From: Georgenia satyanarayanai
Lineage (GTDB): Bacteria > Actinomycetota > Actinomycetes > Actinomycetales > Actinomycetaceae
Length of the DNA: 64,000 bases
Direction: 5' to 3'
NCBI RefSeq assembly: GCF_009193135.1
Contig: NZ_VUKC01000002.1
Coordinates: forward strand, 1-64,000
The notes beneath the pieces were generated by a model. That model worked only from the letters and a program-made list of their open reading frames with translations, searched no databases and was not told the DNA's origin. Within the stretch, counting starts at the first letter, position 1; every line of letters begins with the position of its first letter. Of the stretch, positions 27,817 to 36,353 are shown one piece after another. The position numbers were made by a program, and so were the translations under genes.

Positions 27817-28494
27817 ATGGCCACTCTTGTCGTCCTGACACGTGAGCCGACCGGCGCGGCCGCTGTGCTGCCCTCGCTCGCCCTGCTCGACCACCGGATC
27901 GCGACGGCGCCGCTCGCCGCGGACTCGCTGGTCGACCCCGCGGACGCCGACGTCATCGTCGTCGACGGCCGCCAGGAGCTGGCGGCGGCGCGCTCGGTGT
28001 GCCAGCTGGCGCGCAGCACCGGTCTGCAGGTGCCCCTGCTGCTCGTCCTCACCGAGGGCGGGCTCGCCGCCGTCACCCCGGCGTGGGGGTGCAGCGACAT
28101 CGTCCTCTCGACGGCCGGGCCGGCCGAGCTCGAGACACGCCTGCGGCTCCTCGGCGGCCAGGTGCCGGCGGTGGAGCCGACGGGGGACGTCCTCGAGGCG
28201 GGTGAGCTCGTCATCGACACGGCCGCCTACTCCGCGCGGGTGCGCGGGCAGGCACTCAACCTCACCTACAAGGAGTTCGAGCTGCTGCGGCACCTCGCGC
28301 AGCACCCGGGCCGGGTCTTCACGCGGGCACAGCTCCTCGACGAGGTGTGGGGCTACGACTACTACGGCGGCACGCGGACCGTCGACGTCCACGTGCGACG
28401 CCTGCGCGCCAAGCTCGGCGCGGAGCACGACCAGCTCATCGGGACCGTCCGCAACGTCGGCTACCGGTTCGTCGTACGCCCGACCGTCGACTGA
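27817..28494 (+). CDS. glnR: GlnR-type orphan response regulator
   Basis: A 225-residue OmpR-family regulator close to mycobacterial GlnR. The receiver domain is atypical: the phosphorylation region reads [10 protein letters not shown] (around D50), and there is no paired kinase gene. The C-terminal winged helix shows [40 protein letters not shown] and [13 protein letters not shown]. GlnR controls nitrogen assimilation and, in several actinomycetes, carbon uptake. GGAAGAGG precedes ATG 27817. Confidence 0.92.
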   Translation: MATLVVLTREPTGAAAVLPSLALLDHRIATAPLAADSLVDPADADVIVVDGRQELAAARSVCQLARSTGLQVPLLLVLTEGGLAAVTPAWGCSDIVLSTAGPAELETRLRLLGGQVPAVEPTGDVLEAGELVIDTAAYSARVRGQALNLTYKEFELLRHLAQHPGRVFTRAQLLDEVWGYDYYGGTRTVDVHVRRLRAKLGAEHDQLIGTVRNVGYRFVVRPTVD

Positions 28495-28531
28495 CAGGAC
28501 GGGCCGCGTCCCCTGCCCTACGATGGACACA

Positions 28532-28616
28532 GACGTCGGGCCGCGAATGCCCCGGGCTCCAACACAAGCCGCCACGAGCGGCCTTCGCGCCGACTGGCGC
28601 TTCGCGGCCCGGCGTC
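28532..28616 (+). ncRNA. Candidate structured RNA or long structured leader
   Basis: The arms 28532-28547 and 28601-28616 pair over 16 bp with a single G-U. Inside are smaller helices GCCGC/GCGGC (near 28569-28582) and GCGCC/GGCGC (28587-28600), giving a multibranch fold about 85 nt long. A TACGAT -10 at 28519-28524 would start transcription near 28531, at the 5' base of the stem. It lies between glnR and the Septum_form lipoprotein, 117 nt before that start. I recognise no Rfam-type family. Confidence 0.4.
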
Positions 28617-28732
28617 GCCTCCTTCCCCGCCGCCTGGACGCTCGGGGTTCGCTAAGGTGGCCCGGGACTCCGGCCACACCCCTCCGGCCGAGACCGTCAC
28701 CGATGCCCTTCTCGTCTACCGGAGGTAGAACC

Positions 28733-29164
28733 ATGTCCTTGCGCCGTCCCGTCCTCGCCGTTGCCGCCACCCTCGCGCTGGTGGGGGCTGCCGGGTGCAC
28801 GGCAGACTCCGTGCTCGACCTCGAGGTCGGCGACTGCCTCAACCAGAGCGACCTGGAGGGCGAGGAGGTCAGCTCGGCGGCAACCGTCGAGTGCACCGAG
28901 GAGCACGACGCCGAGATCTTCGCTGAGCACGTCTTCTCCGGCGACGAGTACCCCGGGGTCGACGCCGTCCAGGCCAAGTCCGAGGAGACCTGTCTCGCGG
29001 AGTTCGAGGAGTTCATCGGGCTGCCCTACGAGCAGTCCGCGCTGCCCTTCACCATGCTCTACCCCTCCGAGCAGAGCTGGAACGACGCCGACGACCGCAC
29101 CACGCTGTGCATCGTCGTCTCCGACGAGCCGCTGACCGAGTCCCTCGAGGGCTCCAGGATCTGA
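28733..29164 (+). CDS. Septum_form-domain lipoprotein
   Basis: A 143-residue secreted protein. The signal peptide ends in a lipobox-like VGAAGC with C22 as the lipid site. The mature part follows the Septum_form pattern: VGDCLNQ, VECTEEHDAEIF, YPG, CLAEFEEFIG and a final NDADDRTTLCIV, with conserved paired cysteines. Such domains are found in actinobacterial envelope proteins, and the precise role is unknown. GGAGG lies before ATG 28733. Confidence 0.82.
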   Translation: MSLRRPVLAVAATLALVGAAGCTADSVLDLEVGDCLNQSDLEGEEVSSAATVECTEEHDAEIFAEHVFSGDEYPGVDAVQAKSEETCLAEFEEFIGLPYEQSALPFTMLYPSEQSWNDADDRTTLCIVVSDEPLTESLEGSRI

Positions 29165-29176
29165 CGCCGCCACGAG

Positions 29177-29209
29177 GACGCCCCCGGGAGCCAGGCTCCC
29201 GGGGGCGTC
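29177..29209 (+). terminator. Terminator of the Septum_form lipoprotein gene
   Basis: Perfect 14-bp stem (29177-29190 with 29196-29209) and a 5-nt loop CCAGG, 12 nt after the stop. Confidence 0.75.
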
Positions 29210-29221
29210 GCGCCGTCACAA

Positions 29222-29289
29222 CGTCGCAATTGGGGGGTTGACCGACGCCCCGAGACACATAAGCGTCGGTCAACCGACCAATTGCGACG
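29222..29289. repeat. 27-bp inverted repeat with 14-nt centre
   Basis: Arms 29222-29248 and 29263-29289 are complementary at 25 of 27 positions, and the two mismatches are adjacent. The outer part contains CGTCGCAATTGG, which is AT-richer than its surroundings. It lies between a strong terminator and the 3' end of pstB, and has no U tract. No second copy was seen in this window. It may be a dispersed intergenic palindrome or a pstB 3' stabilising hairpin. Confidence 0.8.
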
Positions 29290-29304
29290 GTTCTGGGGGG
29301 CGGG

Positions 29305-30084
29305 TCAGCCGAAGCGGCCGGAGATGTAGTCCTCGGTCGCCTTGTTCTTCGGCGCCGCGAACATCTGCTCGGTCGCGTCCATCTCGATGAGGCGTCCGGG
29401 CTTGCCGGTGCCGGCGATGTTGAAGAAGCCCGTCGTGTCCGACACGCGGGCGGCCTGCTGCATGTTGTGGGTGACGATGACGATCGTGTACTCGGACTTG
29501 AGCTCGGCGATGAGGTCCTCGATCGCGAGCGTCGAGATCGGGTCGAGCGCCGAGCAGGGCTCGTCCATGAGGAGCACCTGGGGCTGGACCGCGATGGCGC
29601 GGGCGATGCACAGCCGCTGCTGCTGGCCGCCGGAGATCGAGGAGCCCGGCCGGTCGAGGCGGTCCTTGACCTCCTCCCAGAGGTTGGCGCCCCGCAGCGC
29701 ACGCTCCACGAGCGCCTCCTGGTCCCCCTTGCTCATCCGCTTGTTGTTGAGCTTGACCCCGGCGAGGACGTTGTCCGCGATGGACATCGTCGGGAACGGG
29801 TTGGGCCGCTGGAAGACCATGCCCACCTGCCGGCGGACCTCGACCGGGTCGACGTCGTCACCGTAGAGGTCCTGGCCGTCCATGAGTGCGTGCCCCTCGA
29901 CGCGGGCGCCGGGGATGACCTCGTGCATCCGGTTGAGGGTGCGCAGGAAGGTCGACTTGCCACAGCCCGAGGGGCCGATGAGCGCGGTCACCGCGCGAGG
30001 CTCGATGACCATGTTGACGTCCTGGACGGCGAGGAAGTCCCCGTAGAAGACGTTGAGGTCCTTGACGTCGATGCGCTTAGACAT
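29305..30084 (-). CDS. pstB: Phosphate ABC transporter ATP-binding protein
   Basis: A 259-residue ABC ATPase that powers PstSCA phosphate import. Walker A is GPSGCGKST, the Q-loop region is [12 protein letters not shown], which is diagnostic of PstB, the ABC signature is SISGGQQQR, and Walker B is [13 protein letters not shown]. The switch His is in [13 protein letters not shown]. It is the last gene of pstS-pstC-pstA-pstB. Confidence 0.97.
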   Translation of the reverse strand: MSKRIDVKDLNVFYGDFLAVQDVNMVIEPRAVTALIGPSGCGKSTFLRTLNRMHEVIPGARVEGHALMDGQDLYGDDVDPVEVRRQVGMVFQRPNPFPTMSIADNVLAGVKLNNKRMSKGDQEALVERALRGANLWEEVKDRLDRPGSSISGGQQQRLCIARAIAVQPQVLLMDEPCSALDPISTLAIEDLIAELKSEYTIVIVTHNMQQAARVSDTTGFFNIAGTGKPGRLIEMDATEQMFAAPKNKATEDYISGRFG

Positions 30085-30135
30085 GCGTGGTCCTTGTGGG
30101 TCGTGCGGGCAGGAGGGGCTGGTGCGGGTCGCGCA

Positions 30136-31179
30136 TCAGCGCACTCCCTTGGGCGAGAAGTACCTGCTCACCAGGCGGGCGACGAGGTTGAGCAGCATGA
30201 CGATGACGATGAGGGTCAGGGCCCCGGCCCACGCACGGTACTCACTCGCCCCGCCCTGCGCGTACTGGCGGAACACGTACACGGGCAGGGTGGCGATGCG
30301 GCCGTCGAAGGCGTCGTAGTTGACGGCGTTGGTGATGCCCACGGTGATGAGCAGCGGGGCCGTCTCACCGATGACGCGGGCGATGGAGATCATGACGCCG
30401 GTGGTGATGCCGGCGATCGCCGTGCGCAGGACGACCTTGACGATCGTCAGCCACTTCGGCACGCCGAGGGCGTAGGACGCCTCCCGCAGCTCGTTGGGCA
30501 CGAGGCGCAGCATCTCCTCCACCGAGCGCACGACGACGGGCGTCATGAGGACGGCGAGGGCGATGCCGCCGATGAGGGCGGACTTGTACGCGGGGCCGAA
30601 CAGGACGAGGAAGACCGTGAAGGCGAACAGGCCGGCGACGATGGAGGGGATGCCGGTCATGACGTCGACGAGGATGGTGATGGCCCGCTTGACGCGGCCA
30701 CCCCCGTACTCGACGAGGTAGATCGCGGTGAAGATCCCGAGCGGGATCGAGATGACCGCGGCGATGCCGGTGACGTACAGGGTGCCGATGATCGCGTGGT
30801 AGGCGCCACCCTCGGTCATCTGCCCGAAGACCCCGACCATGTCGGTGGTGAGGAACTCCCAGCTGAACGCCCGGACGCCGCCGCTCACCACCGTCCAGAC
30901 GAGGGAGACGAGCGGGACCATGGCGAGGACGAAGGCGAGGGTGACGAGCGTCGTCGCGAGGCGGTCCTTGGCCCAGCGCGTCCCCTCGACCTGCCAGGAC
31001 ACCGCGACGACGGCGACGACGTGGATGATCGCGCCGAGGAAGGCGACGCCCGCGAGGGTCGGGGTGCCACCGACCCCGAGGATCGCGGCGGCGACGGCGA
31101 GCGAGGCGGCGAGGACTGCCCACGGCACCCAGGCGGGCAGGCGGCGGGTCTGGTGCAGGGCGACGGGCGTCGTCGTCAT
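30136..31179 (-). CDS. pstA: Phosphate ABC transporter permease
   Basis: A 347-residue permease with six main membrane helices. The coupling loop follows the permease signature EASYALGVPKWLTIVKVVL. Its ATG shares one base with the pstC stop (TGATG). There is a longer N-terminal section with two additional hydrophobic segments, as in other actinobacterial PstA. Confidence 0.95.
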   Translation of the reverse strand: MTTTPVALHQTRRLPAWVPWAVLAASLAVAAAILGVGGTPTLAGVAFLGAIIHVVAVVAVSWQVEGTRWAKDRLATTLVTLAFVLAMVPLVSLVWTVVSGGVRAFSWEFLTTDMVGVFGQMTEGGAYHAIIGTLYVTGIAAVISIPLGIFTAIYLVEYGGGRVKRAITILVDVMTGIPSIVAGLFAFTVFLVLFGPAYKSALIGGIALAVLMTPVVVRSVEEMLRLVPNELREASYALGVPKWLTIVKVVLRTAIAGITTGVMISIARVIGETAPLLITVGITNAVNYDAFDGRIATLPVYVFRQYAQGGASEYRAWAGALTLIVIVMLLNLVARLVSRYFSPKGVR

Positions 31180-32165
31180 CAGTTGGCTCCAGAGAACTCG
31201 GCGCGGCGCGCGATGACCCACCGCGCCAGGAGGTTCACGCCGAAGGTGAGGACGAAGAGGATGAGGCCGGTGGCGATGAGGACGTCGACGCCGGTCCCGG
31301 AGGCCTCGGGGAACTGGCTGGCGATGTTCGCCGCGATCGACTGGTGCTGGCCCGGCTGCAGGAGGTTGAAGTTGATGAGGAAGCCGGGTGACAGCACCAT
31401 GAGCACCGCCATCGTCTCCCCCAGCGCGCGGCCCATGCCGAGCATGGCCGCCGAGATGATGCCCGAGCGCCCGAAGGGCAGCACGGCCTGGCGGACCATC
31501 TCCCAGCGGGTGGCGCCCAGGGCCAGGGAGGCCTCCTCGTGCAGGCGCGGGGTCTGGAGGAACACCTCACGGATGGTCGCGGTGATGATCGGCAGGATCA
31601 TGACGGCGAGGACGAGCCCGGCGGTGAGGATGTTGCGGGCTGGGGCCTGGTAGTCGGCGAAGAGCGGGATCCAGCCCAGGTGCTCCGACAGCCACGCGAA
31701 GAGCGGGTCGATGACCGGCTGGAGCCACTGGATGCCCCACAGGCCGAAGATGACCGAGGGGATCGCGGCGAGCAGGTCGACGAGGTAGCCCAGCCCCTGC
31801 GCGAGGCGACGGGGGGCGTAGTGGGAGATGAACAGCGCGATCCCCACGCTCAGGGGCACCGCGACGACGAGGGCGATGACCGAGGAGAGGACCGTGCCGA
31901 ACAGGAGCGGCGCGACGTACTCCCACAGGTTGCGTCCCTGCATGAACCCGACCTCGGCGAGCTCGTCGCGGGAGGCGACGAGCGCCGGCCAGGCGCGCAC
32001 GAAGAGGAAGATCGCGACGGCGGCCAGGATGACGAGGATCACCACGCCGGCGCCGGTGGAGATGCCGGCGAAGAGCCGGTTGCCCAGCTTGCCGGGGGTC
32101 CGGCCGGCGCGCAGGGCCGGGGTGGGGCTCGGCGTGGGGTGGGGCGGTGCTGCGGCGGGAGCCAC
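31179..32165 (-). CDS. pstC: Phosphate ABC transporter permease
   Basis: A 328-residue inner-membrane permease. It shows AIPSVIFGLWGIQWL and the coupling-helix region EEASLALGATRWEMVRQAV expected of PstC. GTG 32165 follows GGAGG. A strong hairpin separates it from pstS, so transcription into pstC should be lower than that of the binding protein. Confidence 0.95.
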   Translation of the reverse strand: MAPAAAPPHPTPSPTPALRAGRTPGKLGNRLFAGISTGAGVVILVILAAVAIFLFVRAWPALVASRDELAEVGFMQGRNLWEYVAPLLFGTVLSSVIALVVAVPLSVGIALFISHYAPRRLAQGLGYLVDLLAAIPSVIFGLWGIQWLQPVIDPLFAWLSEHLGWIPLFADYQAPARNILTAGLVLAVMILPIITATIREVFLQTPRLHEEASLALGATRWEMVRQAVLPFGRSGIISAAMLGMGRALGETMAVLMVLSPGFLINFNLLQPGQHQSIAANIASQFPEASGTGVDVLIATGLILFVLTFGVNLLARWVIARRAEFSGAN

Positions 32166-32206
32166 GTGTCCTCCGGCGATAAATCGGACGGCGTGCGGAC
32201 GTGCGT

Positions 32207-32240
32207 CGGGCGGGCCGGCGTTGCTGCACCGGCCCGCCCG
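32207..32240 (-). terminator. Intra-operon hairpin between pstS and pstC
   Basis: Perfect 12-bp stem CGGGCGGGCCGG / CCGGCCCGCCCG with a 10-nt loop, 13 nt after the pstS stop. It probably acts as a partial terminator or mRNA stabiliser that raises PstS relative to the permeases. Confidence 0.6.
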
Positions 32241-32253
32241 TCAGGTTAGCCGG

Positions 32254-33393
32254 TCAGCCGGCAACCGTGATCTGCTCGAGGGCGTCGGTGACCCGCTCGC
32301 GCAGGTCCTCGGAGATCGGCGCGGAGCCGGCGACGTCGGGCTGGGCGGCCCGGTCCTGGCCCTCGACGCTCGCGACGTACTCGAAGTACGCCTTGACGTT
32401 GGCGGCGTCCGCCTCGTTCTCGTAGGTCGAGCAGGCGATCGAGTAGGAGACGAGGACGATCGGGTACGTACCCGACTCGGTCGTGTCGCGGGCCAGGTCG
32501 ATCGTCAGGCGCAGGTCGGTCGCGCCCTCGGCGGCCGGGGAGGCGTCGATGACGGCGGCGGCGGCCTCCGGGGAGAAGGGCACGTACTCGTCACCCACCC
32601 CGACCGCCACGGTGCCGAGGTCCTCGGCGCGGGAGGCGTCGGCGTAGCCGATGGCGCCCTCGGCGGCCTGGACGGTGTCGATCATGCCCGAGGTCTGGGC
32701 ACCGGACTGCGTGCCGGAGATCGGCCAGGTCTCCACCGGGCCGTGCGTCCACACGTCGGGGGCGACGGCGTCGAGGTACTCGGTGAAGTTCTCCGTGGTG
32801 CCGGAGTCGTCCGAGCGGTTGACCGGGATGATGCCGAGGTCGGGGAGCTCGACGTCGGGGTTGGCCTCGGCGATGGCCGGGTCGTTCCAGCTGGTGACCT
32901 CGCCCATGAAGATCCCGGCGATGGTCTCCGGGTCCAGGTTGAGGTGCTCGGCGTCGACCCCGGGGAGGTTGTAGACGATCGCGATGGGGCTGATGTACAG
33001 CGGCATCTCGATGACCTCGCCGCCGTAGCAGCGGTCCGTGCCCGCGGCGAGCTCCTCCTCGTCCATGGCGGCGTCGGAACCGGCGAAGAGGACCGTGCCG
33101 TTGAGGAACTGCTCACGGCCGGTGCCGGAGCCGGTGGGGTCGTAGGTGACGTTGACGTCGGGGTTCTGCTCCATGAAACCGGCGATCCAGCCCTGGACGG
33201 CGGCCTCCTGGGAGCTCGCACCGGAGCCGGCGATCGAGCCGGAGAGCTCACCCGAGCCGGCGTCCGTGGAGGAGGAGCCGGGGGTGGAGGCGTCGGAGGT
33301 GTCACCGTTACCGCAGGCCGCGAGGGTGAGGGCGAGGGCGCTCATGGCGGCGACTCCCGCCAGGCGGCGGCTACCTGCAAGCTTCACGTTCAT
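32254..33393 (-). CDS. pstS: Phosphate ABC transporter substrate-binding lipoprotein
   Basis: A 379-residue PstS. The signal peptide ends in the lipobox LTLAAC with C27 as the anchor, and a Ser/Asp/Thr-rich linker follows. Phosphate-binding loops are seen as GSGASSQEAAVQGW, DPTGSGTGREQFL and NRSDDSGTTENF. ATG 33393 has AAGGA upstream, and GTG 33387 is a possible alternative. A PHO box lies 80 nt upstream. Confidence 0.95.
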   Translation of the reverse strand: MNVKLAGSRRLAGVAAMSALALTLAACGNGDTSDASTPGSSSTDAGSGELSGSIAGSGASSQEAAVQGWIAGFMEQNPDVNVTYDPTGSGTGREQFLNGTVLFAGSDAAMDEEELAAGTDRCYGGEVIEMPLYISPIAIVYNLPGVDAEHLNLDPETIAGIFMGEVTSWNDPAIAEANPDVELPDLGIIPVNRSDDSGTTENFTEYLDAVAPDVWTHGPVETWPISGTQSGAQTSGMIDTVQAAEGAIGYADASRAEDLGTVAVGVGDEYVPFSPEAAAAVIDASPAAEGATDLRLTIDLARDTTESGTYPIVLVSYSIACSTYENEADAANVKAYFEYVASVEGQDRAAQPDVAGSAPISEDLRERVTDALEQITVAG

Positions 33394-33439
33394 TCCATCC
33401 TTCAGTCGGAGGGCCCGGGATACCCGGTGGCCGTTCCCG

Positions 33440-33494
33440 ACGGTAGGAAGTGCAGGTGTCCGCCCGGCAGGCACCGGGTGAACGACGGGTGAAC
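33440..33494 (-). promoter_or_regulatory. pstS promoter with PHO box
   Basis: Reading leftward, GTTCACCCGTC (33494-33484) is followed directly by GTTCACCCGGT (33483-33473). These are two 11-bp direct repeats that match the PhoP consensus of Streptomyces almost perfectly. A TACCGT -10 lies at 33445-33440, so the box sits at or just above the -35. Phosphate-starvation induction by PhoR-PhoP is expected. Confidence 0.85.
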
Positions 33495-33524
33495 AGGCGA
33501 TGTGGATTTCATCACGGCACCCGC

Positions 33525-34259
33525 TCAGGTGGTCAGGCGCCCCCGCACGATGCTGTCCCCGCTGTGGGCGGGGTCGCCGTCGAAGGGTTCGCGGGAGACG
33601 TCGACGAGGACGAGCTCGTCGAGGTCGAGGCCCGCGGGCAGGTCGAAGACGCCCTCGGTGCCGGCGAGCAGGCCGACGCTGACGAGCTGCTGGACGTCCT
33701 CGTCGAGCAGCCACACCTCGCGGAAGCCGTCCGTCTCCTCGCCGCTCACCTCGACCCGCAGGAGCAGGCGGCCGTCGGCCTCCTCGAGGCTCGCCGAGCC
33801 GGTCTCCTCCCACCCCGGCAGCGGGTCGAGCCGGGCCTGCGCCACCGGGGCGGGCTCGGCCTGGTCACCGGGCAGGTTCGTCACGACGAGCGTGCCGACG
33901 ACGCCCGCGGCGACGCCGGCGGCGAGCCAGGCCGCGCGCGCCAGGCGGCCGCGGGGGCGCTCGCGCCGACCAGCGGGTCGGGTGGAGCCGGCCGGTCGGC
34001 GCCGGGCGGGAGCCGGGGCGGCCACGGTGGACCCGGGGTCCGCCGTCGGGCTCTCGATCTCCTGGGCGATGCGATCCCACACGTGCGGTGCGGGCGCCTC
34101 GAGGGGGCCACCGGCGCGCCCCGCCGCGACGACGGCGCTGAGCGAGTCGAGCTCCGCGCGGCACTGGTCGCAGCCGCCGAGGTGGTCGGTGACCGCGGCG
34201 TCGGGGGCGAGCTCGCCGAGCGCGACGAGGGTGAGGGTGTCATCGTCAACGTGACGCAT
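33525..34259 (-). CDS. rskA: RskA-like zinc-finger anti-sigma factor
   Basis: A 244-residue anti-sigma factor. The N-terminal ZAS domain carries the HxxxCxxC motif (H26, C30, C33 in DHLGGCDQCRAEL). One transmembrane helix lies near 110-130, and the outer RskA domain ends with LVLVDVSREPFDGD. It should hold the partner sigma at the membrane until cut by regulated proteolysis. It overlaps the sigma gene by 14 nt and is the last gene of the unit. Confidence 0.9.
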   Translation of the reverse strand: MRHVDDDTLTLVALGELAPDAAVTDHLGGCDQCRAELDSLSAVVAAGRAGGPLEAPAPHVWDRIAQEIESPTADPGSTVAAPAPARRRPAGSTRPAGRRERPRGRLARAAWLAAGVAAGVVGTLVVTNLPGDQAEPAPVAQARLDPLPGWEETGSASLEEADGRLLLRVEVSGEETDGFREVWLLDEDVQQLVSVGLLAGTEGVFDLPAGLDLDELVLVDVSREPFDGDPAHSGDSIVRGRLTT

Positions 34260-34779
34260 GGCTTCCCTCCATCCTCGTGCGCAGGCGGCGCAGGCCGCGG
34301 TTGATGTGTGACTTCACGGTGCCGAGTGGCAGGTCCATTCTCTCGGCGATCTCGGTGTGCGTGAGCCGCTCGAAGAAGGCGAGCTCGAGCACGTCCTGCT
34401 GCGGGGGCCCCAGCTCGGTGAGGGCCTGGGCGACGACGACCTGGTCGACGATCTCGTCGGTGCGGTCCGGACCGGGCGTGTCCTCCGCCTCGGCGAGGTC
34501 GGACCGGTCACGGGCCCGGCGGCGCAGCGCGTCGGCGACGGCGTTGCGGGTGATGCCGGCGAGCCAGGCGCCGATCGGCGCGCGGGCGGGGTCGAAGCGG
34601 TCGCGGGAGCGCCAGGCGCTGACGAAGACCTGCTGGGTGACGTCCTCGGCATCCGCGACGTTCCGCAGGGTGCGGAGGGCGATGCTGTAGACCATCGAGG
34701 AGTACTCCTCGTAGACGAGTCGGACGGCGTCGCCGGTGCCGTCGCGGAAGCGCACGCCGAGCACCTCGGGTTCCGTCAT
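34246..34779 (-). CDS. sigK: SigK-like ECF sigma factor
   Basis: A 177-residue ECF sigma. Region 2 spans LVYEEYSSMVYSIALRTL to DVTQQVFVSAWRSRDRFD. Region 4 spans ELGPPQQDVLELAFFERLTH and the helix-turn-helix EIAERMDLPLGTVKSHINR. It resembles SigK/SigL-type factors, and the overlapping RskA-like gene supports this. ATG 34779 is chosen for its AGAGG site. It is probably transcribed from the SigK-type promoter at 36354-36381. Confidence 0.9.
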   Translation of the reverse strand: MTEPEVLGVRFRDGTGDAVRLVYEEYSSMVYSIALRTLRNVADAEDVTQQVFVSAWRSRDRFDPARAPIGAWLAGITRNAVADALRRRARDRSDLAEAEDTPGPDRTDEIVDQVVVAQALTELGPPQQDVLELAFFERLTHTEIAERMDLPLGTVKSHINRGLRRLRTRMEGSHASR

Positions 34780-34805
34780 CGCCACCTCTGCCGTACGCGT
34801 CCCTG

Positions 34806-35495
34806 TCAGAGGACCAATGTAGCGGTGACGACCGTGTTGTCGGTGTAGCTCTGGACGTCGTCCTGCCAGACGCCGTCGCAGGTGATGAGGACGAGGCGGT
34901 GCTCGCCGTCGCGACGGAAGTGCTCGGACAGGTCGATCGTCGTCTTGGGGATGAGGCGGGCGGACTCGACGGCGTACTCGAGGACCTGCCCGTCCTCACG
35001 GGTGACCTCGACGCGGTCACCGGGCTCGAGCTCGACGAGGTCGCGCAGCGGGCCGTAGGCGGTGATGAAGGAGCCGGAGTGGGCGGCGATGACGGTGGCC
35101 CCCTCGTCGGCGCCCACGGAGGGGCCGAAGCGGTACCACCCGGCGCGGGCGGCGTCCTCGGGGATCTCCATCTCGCCGTCGGGGGCGACGCCGACGGCGT
35201 CGACCGGGAGGTCCGCGTCGAGGGCGGGGACGACCACCCGGACGGGCGGGCTCTCCTCCTGGACCTCCGGGAGCCCCGCCGCCGAGCGGACGGGCACGTC
35301 CGGCACGGCGGCGGGGCTCGGGGAAGGGGTGCCGGCGGAGGCGCTTGGGGCGAGCGTCTCGGCCGGCGTCCCCGCGCCCGGGCCGGCGGGGGCTCCCACC
35401 ACCGGCCCGGGCTGCTCGGGCTCCCCGCCGTCCGCGCCGCACCCGGCGAGGACGAGCAGCAGGACTGCCGCTGCGGCTGCGGGGAGACGGTTCAT
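34806..35495 (-). CDS. Class F-like sortase with lipobox
   Basis: A 229-residue sortase-fold protein. A hydrophobic start ends in LVLAGC (C19), which looks like a lipobox. A Pro/Ala/Ser linker follows, then the sortase domain with H139 in VIAAHSGS and C206 in LVLITCDG. No Arg or Lys follows the catalytic Cys, although sortases normally have a catalytic Arg there, so activity is uncertain. It begins one base after the DUF4397 stop, which makes that protein the natural candidate substrate. Confidence 0.82.
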   Translation of the reverse strand: MNRLPAAAAAVLLLVLAGCGADGGEPEQPGPVVGAPAGPGAGTPAETLAPSASAGTPSPSPAAVPDVPVRSAAGLPEVQEESPPVRVVVPALDADLPVDAVGVAPDGEMEIPEDAARAGWYRFGPSVGADEGATVIAAHSGSFITAYGPLRDLVELEPGDRVEVTREDGQVLEYAVESARLIPKTTIDLSEHFRRDGEHRLVLITCDGVWQDDVQSYTDNTVVTATLVL

Positions 35496-35496
35496 G

Positions 35497-36315
35497 TCAG
35501 GCCCGGGTCGAGACGAGACGACGGGCGCCGACGGCCGCGGCGAGGAGCAGCGCACCCAGGCCCGCGGCGAGCACGGCGCCGGGGACTGCCGGGGGCTCGT
35601 CGACCGGGACGAGGCCGGTGGGCACGCCGTCGGGCGCGGAGTGGAGGCCGGTGATCGTCTGGGTCGCGATGTCGAGGGTGTCGTCCTCGAGGCTGCCCCA
35701 GGCGTAGACGATCGTGCTCGTGCCCTCCTCGACCGGGACGTCGGCGGGGCCGATGACCGGGTCGGTGGTGCCGGCGGCGGCGACGGACGCCGAGACGGTG
35801 CCGGCGGGCAGGTCCAGGCTGTCCTCCGCGCCGTTCGCGAGACCGCTGATGACGGCCTCACCCCCGGCGAGGACGTCGACCTCGGGAGCCGCGGCAGTGT
35901 GCCGGACCGTGAGGCGGCCCTCGCCGGCGGCGGTCTCGGAGATGTCGTTGGTGAAGAAGGAGGCGGTCGGGGCGCCGTCCGCGTCGAGGTGGGCGACGGC
36001 GGTGTAGTTGCCGCCCGCCTCGAGCGGCAGGTCGAGCGGGCCGAGGACCGGCTCGCTGTCGTCCTCCGCGTCCGCGGCGGTGATCGCGACGGAGTAGGTC
36101 CCGGCGGGCAGCTCGAGCGGGCCCGCGAGGCTGGCGGGCTCGAAGTCGTCCAGGGTGCGTTCCCCGTTGACCCAGACGTCCACGGTGAGGTCCGGGACAC
36201 CGTGCAGCACGGACAGCTGCGCGGCGTCGTCGGTGGCGGCCGAGGCCGGAGCGGCGAGAGCGAGCAGGGCGAGGCCGGCGGTGGCGCCGATCCCTGCACG
36301 ACGGGTGGTGCTCAT
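35497..36315 (-). CDS. DUF4397-domain surface protein
   Basis: A 272-residue exported protein. A signal peptide ends around ASAATDD. Two DUF4397 beta repeats begin with QLSVLHGVPDLTVDVWVNG and GRLTVRHTAAAPEVDVLAG. A C-terminal hydrophobic helix with a short basic tail (GARRLVSTRA) follows. The tail has the shape of a sortase sorting signal, but no LPXTG, LAXTG or close variant precedes it. It is the first gene of the sigma-sortase unit, with GGAGG before ATG 36315. Confidence 0.85.
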   Translation of the reverse strand: MSTTRRAGIGATAGLALLALAAPASAATDDAAQLSVLHGVPDLTVDVWVNGERTLDDFEPASLAGPLELPAGTYSVAITAADAEDDSEPVLGPLDLPLEAGGNYTAVAHLDADGAPTASFFTNDISETAAGEGRLTVRHTAAAPEVDVLAGGEAVISGLANGAEDSLDLPAGTVSASVAAAGTTDPVIGPADVPVEEGTSTIVYAWGSLEDDTLDIATQTITGLHSAPDGVPTGLVPVDEPPAVPGAVLAAGLGALLLAAAVGARRLVSTRA

Positions 36316-36353
36316 GGTGTCCTCCAGTGTCGGTGGTGGTGCTGACACCAGGT

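Noticed and set aside
28532-28616. 6C RNA or SRP RNA
   Set aside because: There are no loops with runs of six or more C, and no GGAAG-type SRP Alu/S-domain tetraloop motif.
29467-31653. Long plus-strand frame antisense to the pst genes
   Set aside because: The composition is Asp/Glu/Gly/His-biased with no fold, and it is fully opposite to clear pstB, pstA and pstC.
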